From NCBI GenBank assembly GCA_021155045.1, contig JAJNQB010000009.1, forward strand, positions 1-64,000: DNA of 64,000 nucleotides, given 5' to 3'. Shown here piece by piece: positions 9,090 through 18,127 of this stretch (position 1 is the first letter of the stretch; each line of letters starts with the position of its first letter). The position numbers and the translations under genes were made by a program. The DNA comes from Arcticibacter sp. (GTDB lineage Bacteria; Bacteroidota; Bacteroidia; 2-12-FULL-35-15). The notes under the pieces are model-generated. The model worked only from the letters and a program-made list of their open reading frames with translations, did not search any database and had not been told where the DNA came from.

Positions 9090-9938
9090 TTAATAAATAA
9101 GTAATCCAAATTTTATTCCAAAACGATTATCGATTCCATATTTATTGGTAAAATCAGGTTTGACGATTTTATCTAAGGTGCTTCCATTAAATTCAAAACT
9201 TTTAAAATTCAGTCTTTCGTAATACAAGGAAACAACAAAATAATTCATAATGTTTTCTATTCCCAGTGTGCCTTGTTTCACGTATGTGTTTTCAAAGAAT
9301 GCTAATGGTTTTATGTTTATTTCGTATATCCAATTTGAGATTGTGCTAAATGGAATTTTATCATTGCCACCATTATTAAAATATTTATTCCCAAAAACTC
9401 CGTGAACATAATAGGAGGTTGAACCGTATTTTATTTGTAACATCAAACCTCCATATTTTTGTGGGAAAGGAGAAAACATAATTCCAAAATAAACATTTGT
9501 ATTGCCTGTAATAAAATATCCATTATTACCATTTATTGCTGATTTGGTAACATAAGCATTAACAGAGTCTAATTTGTTTGAGTAGGTGTTTATGAATTGA
9601 GTGTTAAAGTCAGTTACAAAATCGCCTTTAGGTTTTTTTGTTGAAATACCTGGAATCAGTTTAATATCGACAGTAAATCCTAAAACAATTTTTTTTGAAA
9701 ATAATTTAGCAATATTTAAACCATAGTTTGCTATTGTTCCTTGTGCCCCTATTGTTTTTCCTATAGGGTTAAGCATATATTGATATCCAGCACTAAAAAA
9801 TCGATTTTGTGTATGTTCATCTTCTGTTAGTATATTTTTAAAAAAAGATTTTGAACTATCCTTTTCAATGGAGGAATAAGAAAACTTAGAAAAAAAGAAT
9901 ATTAAAATAAAAAATAAAAAGAGAAGCGGCTTATTCAT
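9090..9938 (-). CDS. Exported protein of unknown function, probable outer-membrane beta-barrel
   Basis: 282 residues. A clear signal peptide is present (hydrophobic core about 5-17, likely cleavage near SYS-S). The rest is rich in aromatic residues, glycine and alternating polar/hydrophobic segments (FFSAGYQYMLNPIG, YGLNIAKLFSKKIVLGFTVDIKL), and ends with a strand-like LLIY, as in outer-membrane barrels. I do not recognise a named family. It is monocistronic: a convergent gene lies on one side, and a 42-base gap separates it from the SirB1-like gene upstream on the same strand. Confidence 0.6.
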   Translation of the reverse strand: MNKPLLFLFFILIFFFSKFSYSSIEKDSSKSFFKNILTEDEHTQNRFFSAGYQYMLNPIGKTIGAQGTIANYGLNIAKLFSKKIVLGFTVDIKLIPGISTKKPKGDFVTDFNTQFINTYSNKLDSVNAYVTKSAINGNNGYFITGNTNVYFGIMFSPFPQKYGGLMLQIKYGSTSYYVHGVFGNKYFNNGGNDKIPFSTISNWIYEINIKPLAFFENTYVKQGTLGIENIMNYFVVSLYYERLNFKSFEFNGSTLDKIVKPDFTNKYGIDNRFGIKFGLLIY

Positions 9939-9980
9939 TTGTTATACTCCACTTATGAAGAGATAACAAAAATAAAAAAA

Positions 9981-10853
9981 TTATCCAAGAGAGTTGAGTA
10001 AACCTTTTAGTTCTTCGCTTTTATCGGGATACCCAAGTTTTTCGTAGGATGTAACAAGGTTGCGGAGTAAGCGTTTTACAATTTCTAAGTTTGAACAAGG
10101 TTCATAGAAAATATCGTTTGGTTGGAGTTTTAACTGGCGTAAAAAAGCATCAATTTCTTTTTGTCCAAAAATAGCTCCTTTGCTAAAAGGGTTTATGTAA
10201 AATAAAACATCATTATTGCTTCCTTCTATGCGTTGAGGTAAAACAGCATGTTCAGCATTTGTATAACATAAAATAAAATGCTCGGGTAAATTTACACCAT
10301 ATATTGGTATATCTAAACTTTGAGCAACGATAGTATAAATAACAGAGAGCAACAGAGGATTCCCTTTTTTGCTTTCTAAAACATTATTGATATACGAATT
10401 TTGTGGCGCATGATAATTGGTGGTATTTCCACTAAAATTATGCACATCAAATAAAATATGGTTAATGATTTTTACTTTTTCTAGAGCAGTTAGTTCATCA
10501 TTCAATTCCAGCCAAACATCTTGTTTGATTTGTTCAATTTGTTTTTTAACTTTTGCAAAATCAATATCAGGGTATTGATACCGAGCAATTAAGAGTGCAC
10601 CATCCAATAAATTTTGATTGTCAGGCTGTGCCCATTTTTTTAACTCTTTTGCTATTAAGTCAAACTGAATTTTATGAATAATGTTTTCAATACGATTTTG
10701 AATAAGCGTATCAAAACAATGTTCCCATGCTGCTTCCAATTCAGGAATAACCATTGGTCCCATAGAAAGCAATTTGTTGCTTATTTCATTATAAACACTT
10801 TCATCAGGGTCGTCTAATAAACTAATGAGAGCATTTAGTTCGTTTTTATTCAT
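9981..10853 (-). CDS. SirB1/UPF0162 transglutaminase-like protein
   Basis: 290 residues from the ATG at 10853 (an in-frame TTG lies two codons upstream). The central segment HNFSGNTTNYHAPQNSYINNVLESKKGNPLLLS followed by LPEHFILCY is the SirB1 transglutaminase-like signature, with the usual PENSYLN...GxPxxLS pattern recognisable. The N-terminal 100 residues are helical, HEAT-like. The biochemical role of the family is not established; it is very widespread and usually chromosomal. It lies between the unknown envelope protein and a nucleoside phosphorylase, all on the minus strand with separating gaps of 42 and about 80 bases. Confidence 0.8.
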   Translation of the reverse strand: MNKNELNALISLLDDPDESVYNEISNKLLSMGPMVIPELEAAWEHCFDTLIQNRIENIIHKIQFDLIAKELKKWAQPDNQNLLDGALLIARYQYPDIDFAKVKKQIEQIKQDVWLELNDELTALEKVKIINHILFDVHNFSGNTTNYHAPQNSYINNVLESKKGNPLLLSVIYTIVAQSLDIPIYGVNLPEHFILCYTNAEHAVLPQRIEGSNNDVLFYINPFSKGAIFGQKEIDAFLRQLKLQPNDIFYEPCSNLEIVKRLLRNLVTSYEKLGYPDKSEELKGLLNSLG

Positions 10854-10934
10854 AACCAATAGTGATAGTTCACGAATACAAAAGTATCGACCAATACAAT
10901 GGGTTAAATAGGGTAAGCTGAGATGTTATTAACC

Positions 10935-11810
10935 TTACTTTGTTAATCTCTCTAGTACAATTTGAACTAAACGCTCAACCGTTGGATGATAATCTTTACT
11001 ATATTGTTTAATAACTCGATTGGCTATAATAGCACAAATGGTGCAGGTTTGGTGCCCAAGTAGCTTTCCTAAACCGTATAGAGCAGAGGTCTCCATTTCG
11101 AAGTTAGTAACTCTTAAATCATTATGTTTAAAATCGGTTAATTGTTGATTAAAATCTTCCACCCAAGGCGATAATCGTAATTTTCTGCCTTGTGGACCAT
11201 AAAACCCTGGTGCTGTGGCAGTAATGCCTTTGTGCATATCGAAACCAATAGTATTTATGAGAAATTCTGAACCTTTTATAACATAAGGGAAAGCCAAATT
11301 TTTATTCCAATTTGTTTGTTTGATAAAAGCTTCAGACAGCTCATTTTCATTGATTGATGGTAAATCGGCATAATAGTTTAGAAGCCCGTCAAAACCTATT
11401 CCATGTGTTGAAACTACATAGCTATCAACAGGAATTTCTTTTTGAAGTGCGCCAGAAGTGCCAATGCGAACAATATTTAAAGATTTTCTATCTTTTTTTA
11501 ATGTTCTTGTTTTTAAATCAATGTTTACTAAGGCATCCAGCTCATTTATTAAAATATCAATATTATCAGTTCCTATGCCTGAAGAAATCACCGTTACTCG
11601 TTTTCCTTTGTAAGTTCCTGTATGTGTTATAAATTCTCTGTTTTGAATTTTAAAATCAATGCTATCAAAAAAATTCGATACAATTTCAACTCTTCCTTGG
11701 TCTCCTACAATTATTATATTATCTGCAATATTTTCTGGCAAAAGTTTTAAATGGTAAATACTGCCGTTGGAGTTCAGAATTAGTTCAGTTTCAGGAATGA
11801 TATTATTCAT
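10935..11810 (-). CDS. Nucleoside phosphorylase (uridine phosphorylase-like, PNP_UDP_1)
   Basis: 291 residues. Family marks are the phosphate loop VGDQGRVEIVSNFF near residue 36, the SSGIGTDNIDILINEL segment, IVRIGTSGALQ, and the nucleoside-binding NFEMETSALYGLG near the C-terminus. The enzyme reversibly cleaves nucleosides with phosphate, giving ribose-1-phosphate and free base, for salvage. The FEMET motif is general to the family, so uridine versus purine preference cannot be decided; the overall layout is closest to uridine phosphorylase-like proteins of Bacteroidota. Confidence 0.85.
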   Translation of the reverse strand: MNNIIPETELILNSNGSIYHLKLLPENIADNIIIVGDQGRVEIVSNFFDSIDFKIQNREFITHTGTYKGKRVTVISSGIGTDNIDILINELDALVNIDLKTRTLKKDRKSLNIVRIGTSGALQKEIPVDSYVVSTHGIGFDGLLNYYADLPSINENELSEAFIKQTNWNKNLAFPYVIKGSEFLINTIGFDMHKGITATAPGFYGPQGRKLRLSPWVEDFNQQLTDFKHNDLRVTNFEMETSALYGLGKLLGHQTCTICAIIANRVIKQYSKDYHPTVERLVQIVLERLTK

Positions 11811-11838
11811 TTTGAGTGTAAAATTTAAAATAGATTAT

Positions 11839-11846
11839 TACCTTTG
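11839..11846 (+). promoter_or_regulatory. -7 box, probable promoter of the universal stress gene
   Basis: TACCTTTG matches TAnnTTTG exactly, 75 bases upstream of the next plus-strand start. The nearest TTG upstream (11812-11814) is 24 bases away, longer than ideal. Confidence 0.4.
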
Positions 11847-11921
11847 TTCAATACTTATATATGGAGGCTAACTTGTAGCCAAATATCTCAAAAGTATTAA
11901 AAACAAAAATAATATTGATAT

Positions 11922-12803
11922 ATGAAAGCATTTAAAATTGAAAAAATTCTTATTCCGATAGATTTTTCGGAATCATCTTTAATTGCAATTGAGCATGGAG
12001 CGTTTACTGCACAGCTTTTTAAGGCAGAACTGGTGCTGTTGCATGTAGTTGAAAAACATTGGGAAAAGTTTAGTATTGTAGCGCCAGAGATGCGTGTAGA
12101 GGCTCCTGATGATTTTTTTAATGCAATTGAAAAGCGATTAGAAGAAACAGCATCCAACATTCGTTCGAAATATGGAGTTAAATCTACGTGCATCACAACT
12201 GATGGAAATATTTTCAGCGAGATTGTTTCTGTATCAAAAGAACACAGCGTTGATTTGGTTGTTATGGGAACGCATGGAGCATCTGGTGTGGTTGAGTTTT
12301 TTGTAGGAAGTAATACATATAAAGTTGTTACAGAATCTGTTTGTCCAGTTATCTCGGTTCGTGCTCATGCCAATAAAGTTGGTTTTAAAAATATTGTTTT
12401 GCCAATTGATGATTCTATTCATTCTCGTCAAAAAATAAACCATGCAGTTGTATTGGCAAAAAACTTTGCCGCAAAAATTCATATTTTAGGCTTGTCAGAT
12501 TCAAACGATGAAGGAGAATTGAAAAAATTTGAAATGAAGTTGGAGCAAATTGAAGACTATCTGAAGAAATGTGATTTGCCTTATTCTCGTAAAACAATAA
12601 ATGGAGGAAATCAAGCAAAAGTGAGTTATGACTATGCAAAATCTGTAAATGCTGATTTAATAGTAATTATGACTGATCAAGATGAAAATCTTACAGGTCG
12701 ATTGTTAGGCTCTTTTGCGCAGCAAGTAGTTAATCATTCTAAAATACCAGTAATGAGTATTCAGCCTATTGAGGGAAATGTTCCTTATGTAATGCCATAC
12801 TAA
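11922..12803 (+). CDS. Universal stress protein, tandem UspA domains
   Basis: 293 residues made of two UspA-like domains (about 1-145 and 150-285). The first begins KILIPIDFSESS and has the nucleotide-loop pattern GTHGASGVVEFFVGSNTYKVV; the second begins NIVLPIDDSIHS and retains only a degenerate loop (GRLLGSFAQQVVNHSKIPV). An ATP-binding stress role is known for the family; the exact function is unknown. It is monocistronic, with a strong bidirectional terminator directly after it. Confidence 0.88.
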   Translation: MKAFKIEKILIPIDFSESSLIAIEHGAFTAQLFKAELVLLHVVEKHWEKFSIVAPEMRVEAPDDFFNAIEKRLEETASNIRSKYGVKSTCITTDGNIFSEIVSVSKEHSVDLVVMGTHGASGVVEFFVGSNTYKVVTESVCPVISVRAHANKVGFKNIVLPIDDSIHSRQKINHAVVLAKNFAAKIHILGLSDSNDEGELKKFEMKLEQIEDYLKKCDLPYSRKTINGGNQAKVSYDYAKSVNADLIVIMTDQDENLTGRLLGSFAQQVVNHSKIPVMSIQPIEGNVPYVMPY

Positions 12804-12819
12804 TAAATAGTTTATAATA

Positions 12820-12852
12820 AAAAAGGCGAAGAATTTTTTTCTTCGCCTTTTT
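12820..12852. terminator. Bidirectional terminator between usp and SPFH genes
   Basis: Perfect 14-bp stem AAAAAGGCGAAGAA / TTCTTCGCCTTTTT with a T5 loop; A and T runs on both arms allow termination in either direction. It sits between two convergent genes. Confidence 0.85.
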
Positions 12853-12870
12853 ATTTTTCTATAATCAATA

Positions 12871-13815
12871 TTATTTTTTTCCTTTATTAAACTCAGGCGC
12901 CATTAAATTATTCATAGCCATCATTTCTTTCATCGTTCGCTGCATTCCTTCGCTTGAGCCATCTAAGAAAATCACATTTCCTTTACCATATTCAGCAAAG
13001 TTTTTAATTGCTTCTGTCCACATGCTAAATAATATTACGGAAGTATCTAAGTTTGCTTGTTGCATTTCTTTTGCAGCCTGAGTCATACCTTTTGCCACTT
13101 CTTCGCGGAATAACGCAACACCTTGTCCACGTAATTGAGCCGCTAATCGTTCAGCTTCAGCAGCAATTTTAATTGCATTTCCATCGGCTTCAGCAGCTTT
13201 TGTTTTAGTAATTAAAAGTGCTTGTCCTTCATTTTCAGCCGCAGCTTTTAAATTGTTTGAAGCAACTACTTTCGACATTGATTTAATAATTTCTTCATCA
13301 AAAGTGATGTCATTTAATTGTAAGTCAATCAAATGATATCCCCATGTTTCAAGGGTTTGGTCAATTTGTTCTTTTACGTCTGCTACAATTTCTCCGCGTA
13401 ATGATAATACTTCAGCTTGTTTTTTATTGGCAACAAATCCCCTGATAGAACCTTCAATTGTTCTAACTAATGCTTGCATTAAATTTCTATCGTCTATAAA
13501 TTTGAATGCCACATTTTTTATGGTTTCTTCTTTTTGGTCGATAACAGCATAAAGCAACATTGCTTTAAAATAAACGTTTGCTTGATCAACTGTAATTGCT
13601 TGAAATTCTAGTTCAACAGAACGATTTTGAATGGATATTCTTCTGTAAACTCTTTCTATAAAAGGAATTTTAAAATTTAGGCCAGGTTCTAAAATTCTTC
13701 GGTATTTCCCAAAAACGGTAATTACGGTAATAGAACCTTGTTGAACGGTTACAAATGATAATAATATAAATAGTACAAAAAATACTATTATAAAAATGGT
13801 AATAACTGGTTGCAT
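12871..13815 (-). CDS. SPFH/Band 7 (stomatin-like) membrane protein
   Basis: 314 residues. One N-terminal transmembrane helix (about 4-24) is followed by the Band 7 core (VQQGSITVITVFGKYRRILEPGLNFKIPF ... VRTIEGSIRGFVANK ... WGYHLIDLQLNDI), then an Ala/Glu/Lys-rich coiled region (SNNLKAAAENEGQALL ... AAEAERLAAQLRGQG) that drives oligomerisation. Such proteins form large membrane rings and organise membrane microdomains or modulate proteases. No NfeD partner gene is adjacent, unlike many bacterial stomatin operons. It is monocistronic. Confidence 0.9.
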   Translation of the reverse strand: MQPVITIFIIVFFVLFILLSFVTVQQGSITVITVFGKYRRILEPGLNFKIPFIERVYRRISIQNRSVELEFQAITVDQANVYFKAMLLYAVIDQKEETIKNVAFKFIDDRNLMQALVRTIEGSIRGFVANKKQAEVLSLRGEIVADVKEQIDQTLETWGYHLIDLQLNDITFDEEIIKSMSKVVASNNLKAAAENEGQALLITKTKAAEADGNAIKIAAEAERLAAQLRGQGVALFREEVAKGMTQAAKEMQQANLDTSVILFSMWTEAIKNFAEYGKGNVIFLDGSSEGMQRTMKEMMAMNNLMAPEFNKGKK

Positions 13816-13939
13816 AGTGTTATATATTTAAAGATTAACAGCACAAATGTATTATAAATGAATCGTGTGAATAGTATGAAATAGCATATATTTCGGCTCA
13901 AAAAAAACGATTTTGTATTTTTAATACAAGTATTTTTTC

Positions 13940-13947
13940 TATATTTG
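13940..13947 (+). promoter_or_regulatory. -7 box of the tRNA-Arg(ACG) promoter
   Basis: TATATTTG, an exact TAnnTTTG match, 24 bases upstream of the tRNA. A TTG at 13913-13915 gives a 24-base spacer, longer than the usual 19-22. Confidence 0.5.
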
Positions 13948-13971
13948 CACCGCTTTTTAGGAAAGCTATTA

Positions 13972-14045
13972 GGTTTTGTAGCTCAACTGGATAGAGCATC
14001 TGACTACGGATCAGAAGGTTTGGGGTTCGAATCCCTACAAGACCA
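13972..14045 (+). tRNA. tRNA-Arg (anticodon ACG)
   Basis: 74 bases with all arms: acceptor GGTTTTG/CAAGACC (one G-U pair), D arm GCTC/GAGC, anticodon stem TCTGA/TCAGA around loop CTACGGA (anticodon ACG), and T arm TGGGG/CCCTA with loop TTCGAAT. The 3' CCA is not encoded. The wobble A34 would need TadA-type deamination to inosine. A promoter box precedes it and a terminator follows. Confidence 0.95.
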
Positions 14046-14050
14046 CATAG

Positions 14051-14081
14051 AAAAGTTCATCAGTTTTGATGAGCTTTTTTT
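14051..14081 (+). terminator. Terminator after tRNA-Arg(ACG)
   Basis: 12-bp stem AAAAGTTCATCA / TGATGAGCTTTT (one G-U pair), loop GTTT, then T residues; it begins 6 bases after the tRNA. Confidence 0.75.
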
Positions 14082-14178
14082 GTCTCCAGCACTTAACCTA
14101 GTATTCTATAACCTTAAGACTTCCTTCAAATAATTAAAACAAATTGTATCTTTGATTGTTAATAACAATTTTAATAAA

Positions 14179-15063
14179 ATGGATTTAAGTAAATTAAAAG
14201 GTCGAGCATCTTTTCCTTTCGAAACAATTGCAGTTGCTATTTCTTTTTCTTCTCGTTGTCAGTATTTATTGTTAGAAGCAAAACGTTTTCAAGATGTTTT
14301 AGGTTCTAGCATAGTTTTGATTCATATTGGAGATAAAACAAACGACAAAGAGCGTGAATTAGAAAAAATGATGAACGATGTAGGTATAGATGAGAATAAG
14401 TGCAGAATAATATGGATGGATGGAGAACCCGTAGATACTATCCTTAAATTATGCAAGCTGTATATTGTTGATTTATTAATTTTGGGTGCTTTAGAGAAAG
14501 AAAACATTTTAAAATTTTATATAGGATCAATCGCTCGTAATATCAGTAGAAAAGCAAAATGTTCCGTTCTTCTTTTAACAAACCCCTCACTTGAATTGCA
14601 AAAATTCAAAAAAATAATTGTGAATGGAGTCGAAAATCCAAAAACAATTCATACCATAAATACTGCCTTATATTTGGCAAAGAGCTTAAAAGTAAAAGAA
14701 CTTACTATTGTAAATGAAGTACATGTTCCTGGTTTGGCGATGGCTATAGCTGATGATAGTACGGCTCCTGAAGCAAAAGAAATTAAAAAAAATTTAACTA
14801 TCGAGGTGGAAGAAGTAATGCAAACAGTTATTGATAAATGTGATGCGGGTGATATTGAAGTAAAAGAAAAAATTGTTAGAGGAAAGCAAGGTTATGCTAT
14901 CAGTAAATATGCAAAAGATAGAAAAGCAGATCTGTTAGTAATTAACTCTCCTGATACAAACTTAAATGTATTCGACAGAATTTTTACTCATGACATTGAA
15001 TTTATTTTGGCAGACTTGCCTTGCAATTTATTAATTGTTCACTCACGCATTTCTGATAAATAA
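14179..15063 (+). CDS. UspA-like universal stress family protein
   Basis: 294 residues from the ATG at 14179 (an upstream in-frame TTG at 14152 is less likely). It has two divergent UspA-like halves; the C-terminal part of each keeps recognisable features (LLILGALEKENILKFYIGSIARNISRKAKCSVLLLT and KYAKDRKADLLVINSPDTNL). Its TAA stop overlaps the ATG of the following antiporter gene (TAATG), so translational coupling is likely, suggesting that it serves as a soluble regulatory subunit of that transporter; this last point is inference from gene order. Confidence 0.78.
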   Translation: MDLSKLKGRASFPFETIAVAISFSSRCQYLLLEAKRFQDVLGSSIVLIHIGDKTNDKERELEKMMNDVGIDENKCRIIWMDGEPVDTILKLCKLYIVDLLILGALEKENILKFYIGSIARNISRKAKCSVLLLTNPSLELQKFKKIIVNGVENPKTIHTINTALYLAKSLKVKELTIVNEVHVPGLAMAIADDSTAPEAKEIKKNLTIEVEEVMQTVIDKCDAGDIEVKEKIVRGKQGYAISKYAKDRKADLLVINSPDTNLNVFDRIFTHDIEFILADLPCNLLIVHSRISDK

Positions 15064-16298
15064 TGCTAAAACTTTCACATAACGAATTAATTGTATTCTT
15101 GCTTTCAATAAGTACAATGCTTATTGTTTCACGTATTTTTGCAGAGTTAGGTAAAAAACTGAAACTACCTGTTGTGATGGGGGAGTTAATTGTAGGAATT
15201 ATTCTAGGTCCTACTATTTTAGGAATGCTTTGTCCTGATATATTTAATTTTTTGTTTCCTCATACAGGTAACACGCCACTTGCACTTGATGGAATATTTA
15301 GTCTTTCGGTAATTATGCTTTTGTTTGTAGCAGGAATGGAAGTTCAATTGCCATTGGTTTTAAAACAAGGAAAAGTTGCTGTATACACAAGTTTATTTAG
15401 TATGGTTATTCCCTTTTTTACAGGGTTTGCTGTAGCTTGGTTTTTCCCAGAAGTATTTTCAATCGCAAATGAAAAAGAGCCAAAATTACTTTTTGCTTTA
15501 TTTTTTGGAACAGCATTATCGATTTCTGCATTACCAGTAATTGCAAGAATATTGATGGATATGAACCTTTTTCAAACACCCATTGGCATGGTAATTATTG
15601 CTTCTGCGATGTTTAATGACTTAATTGGATGGTTGATTTTTTCTTTGGTTTTAAGTTTAAGTAGTGAAAATAATTCTGATCACATGAGTTTATGGTACAC
15701 CGTTTTATATATTATCGGATTTGGGATTTTTATGCTGACAATAGGCAAAAAAATAATTGATAAAACATTGCCTTGGATGCAAACAAAATTATCTTGGCCC
15801 GGAGGAGTATTATCCATTTCATTGGGAATTTGTTTATTATCTGCTGCATTTACTGAGGCAATTAATATCCATGCAATTTTAGGAGCATTTATTGCCGGTA
15901 TTGCATTTGGCGATAGTGTTCATTTGAAAGAACAAGCCAGAGAAATTATTCATCAATTTATAACCAACTTTTTTGCACCATTATTTTTTGTGTCAATAGG
16001 ATTAAAAGTAAATTTTATTGAAAATTTTGATTTAACAATTGTAGTAATTGTTTTGATATTGGCTTTTGTTGGTAAAGTATTCGGTGCCAGTGTTGGCGCT
16101 CGAATAGGTGGTATGACAAAAAATCAATCACTTGCTGTAGGATTTGGAATGAATGCCAGGGGAGCAATGGAAATAATTTTAGGAACATTAGCCTTAAATG
16201 CTGGTTTGATTTCAAAACCAATTTTTGTTGCATTGGTTATAATGGCATTGCTGACAAGTTTAACAAGTGGTCCATTGATGAAAAAATTTATAGACTAA
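15063..16298 (+). CDS. Cation:proton antiporter, CPA2/KefB-like membrane domain
   Basis: 411 residues, almost entirely hydrophobic, with about 12 predicted membrane helices. Typical CPA2 elements are LGKKLKLPVVMGELIVGIILGPTILG, the helix FGTALSISALPVIARILMDM, FNDLIGWLIF (with the transport aspartate) and the C-terminal GFGMNARGAMEIILGTLALNAG. It lacks the cytosolic TrkA-N/RCK domain of KefB/KefC; the coupled UspA-like protein upstream could fill that regulatory role. Probably exchanges Na+ or K+ for H+. It starts within the stop codon of the Usp gene and ends 3 bases before miaE. Confidence 0.88.
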   Translation: MLKLSHNELIVFLLSISTMLIVSRIFAELGKKLKLPVVMGELIVGIILGPTILGMLCPDIFNFLFPHTGNTPLALDGIFSLSVIMLLFVAGMEVQLPLVLKQGKVAVYTSLFSMVIPFFTGFAVAWFFPEVFSIANEKEPKLLFALFFGTALSISALPVIARILMDMNLFQTPIGMVIIASAMFNDLIGWLIFSLVLSLSSENNSDHMSLWYTVLYIIGFGIFMLTIGKKIIDKTLPWMQTKLSWPGGVLSISLGICLLSAAFTEAINIHAILGAFIAGIAFGDSVHLKEQAREIIHQFITNFFAPLFFVSIGLKVNFIENFDLTIVVIVLILAFVGKVFGASVGARIGGMTKNQSLAVGFGMNARGAMEIILGTLALNAGLISKPIFVALVIMALLTSLTSGPLMKKFID

Positions 16299-16301
16299 AA
16301 A

Positions 16302-16883
16302 ATGCTTGGATTAAAATTAGCAACTGACCCTCGCTGGGTAAATATCGTAGAAAGTAATATTGATGAAATATTAACAGACCATGCTTGGTGCGAGCAAAAA
16401 GCAGCTTCAAACGCATTGTCGTTGATTGTAAATAATCCTAATTATCCAGAAATGGTATCTGCATTAATTGAAATTGTAAAAGAAGAAGTAGCTCATTTTG
16501 AACAAGTACACAATCTTATTAAAAAACGCGGACAAGTTCTTGGTCGAGAAAGAAAAGATGATTATGTAAATGAATTGTATAAATTCATGAAAAAAGATGG
16601 TAGCCGACAACAATCATTAATTGATAGATTACTTTTTTCGGCAATGATAGAAGCTCGTAGTTGTGAACGTTTTAAAGTATTGTCTGAGAATATTAAAGAT
16701 GAAGAATTAGCAAAATTTTATCGTGATCTTATGATTTCAGAAGCAAATCATTATACTATATTCATCAGTTTTGCTCGAAAATATGCTGAAGGAATAGAGA
16801 TAGATAAACGCTGGAAAGAATGGTTGGATTACGAATCGTCAATTATGGAAAACTACGGCAAGAAAGAAACAATACACGGTTAA
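16302..16883 (+). CDS. miaE: tRNA-(ms2io6A)-hydroxylase MiaE-like di-iron protein
   Basis: 193 residues. The four-helix diiron ligands are visible as E in the HAWCEQKAASNAL helix, the EEVAHFEQVH motif, EARSCERF and EANHYTIF, matching MiaE, which hydroxylates the isopentenyl group of ms2i6A37 in tRNA. Family length is right. It is the third gene of the Usp-antiporter-miaE operon and overlaps the convergent permease gene by 4 bases at the stop codons. The presence of its i6A-type substrate in this organism is assumed. Confidence 0.85.
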   Translation: MLGLKLATDPRWVNIVESNIDEILTDHAWCEQKAASNALSLIVNNPNYPEMVSALIEIVKEEVAHFEQVHNLIKKRGQVLGRERKDDYVNELYKFMKKDGSRQQSLIDRLLFSAMIEARSCERFKVLSENIKDEELAKFYRDLMISEANHYTIFISFARKYAEGIEIDKRWKEWLDYESSIMENYGKKETIHG

Positions 16884-18127
16884 AACATTATCTGATCGTC
16901 ATCCATAGATTTAGAATCTAAAGCATCGCGTAAGCCGTTTCCAAGCAGTACAAAAGCCAATACCATAATCATAATTGCTATGCCTGGTAAAAAAGCTAAA
17001 TAAGGTGCATCTCCAATAATATAACCTCTATGTGCATTTATCATTGCTCCCCAAGATGCTGTTGGTGGTTGAGCTCCAATACCTAAAAAGCTTAGTCCAG
17101 CTTCTGTTAAAATTGCAGAAGCAAAATTTGCTGCTGAAATAACAATTACAGGTCCCATTACATTTGGCAAAACATGTCTCAAAATAATTCTAAAATTTGT
17201 AAAACCTAATGCTCTACCTGCTTCAATAAATTCTTTTTCGCGTAAACTCATTACTTGCCCTCTAATTACACGAGCAACTTCTACCCACATTGTTAATCCT
17301 ACAGCTACAAATACTTGCCAGAATCCTTTGCCTAATGCAAGCGTGATAGCAATTACAAGCAATAGAGTAGGGATAGACCAAACTACATTTATAAACCAAA
17401 CAATAATGTCATCGGTTTTTCCTCTGTAAAAACCAGCCAACGAACCCATTAAAACTCCAATTATGATTGATATTAAAACTGAAATAATTCCTACTGAAAA
17501 AGATACACGTGTGCCAATCATTAATCGGCTTAACAAATCCCTGCCAGAAGGGTCGGTTCCTAATATAAATTTTTTAGTAATAATATTTTTCTTTTCGATT
17601 TCGTCTCTTAATTCTTTTACTGTTTTTTTTATTTTTGTATTGCTTCCAAATTCATAAAATTGTATGTATCCCTCTTTTACATTATTTTCGGTAGGTGTAT
17701 TGTAGTTTAAAGCATAAACAACATCTGCAAGATTTATTTTTATTTCTGTGCCCATTTTTCTAGGGTCGCCAGTAAATTCCCTAACAATGACGTCATTTCC
17801 TTCGAAACGGTAATCACTAAATGGGATAGAGCGATAATCACTGGTTGCTCCATAAGCCATTTTTTTGAAAAAACCGATGTCGTGTAATGGTTCATTTTTT
17901 CTTTTTAAAAGCATTTGAACTTTAAATCCAGGCGGTTTTTTTGAAAGTTCTAAAAGTTGGTCGTTTGCATCAGGCGTAGAATCAGGAGTAATGGAATACC
18001 CTAGAATGGCAACAACCATACATAAGCCAATAACAATTATACCAAACATAGCCAGTTTATTTTTTTTCAAACGATGCCATGCTTGCTGAGTTAAAGATTC
18101 AGCATATTTATTTTTACGCTTTGCCAT
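16880..18127 (-). CDS. ABC transporter permease, DppC/OppC type
   Basis: 415 residues. An OppC-type N-terminal cytoplasmic segment and first helix (KKNKLAMFGIIVIGLCMVVAILGY) are followed by a long periplasmic insertion (about 60-190), then the permease core with LGTDPSGRDLLSRLMIGTRVSFSVG and the EAA loop EAGRALGFTNFRIILRHVLPNVMGPVIV. It would form a peptide or nickel importer channel with a DppB partner. No partner, binding protein or ATPase lies beside it. It overlaps the glycosyltransferase gene upstream by 14 bases, so it is translated as the last gene of a three-gene minus-strand operon. Confidence 0.88.
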   Translation of the reverse strand: MAKRKNKYAESLTQQAWHRLKKNKLAMFGIIVIGLCMVVAILGYSITPDSTPDANDQLLELSKKPPGFKVQMLLKRKNEPLHDIGFFKKMAYGATSDYRSIPFSDYRFEGNDVIVREFTGDPRKMGTEIKINLADVVYALNYNTPTENNVKEGYIQFYEFGSNTKIKKTVKELRDEIEKKNIITKKFILGTDPSGRDLLSRLMIGTRVSFSVGIISVLISIIIGVLMGSLAGFYRGKTDDIIVWFINVVWSIPTLLLVIAITLALGKGFWQVFVAVGLTMWVEVARVIRGQVMSLREKEFIEAGRALGFTNFRIILRHVLPNVMGPVIVISAANFASAILTEAGLSFLGIGAQPPTASWGAMINAHRGYIIGDAPYLAFLPGIAIMIMVLAFVLLGNGLRDALDSKSMDDDQIMF

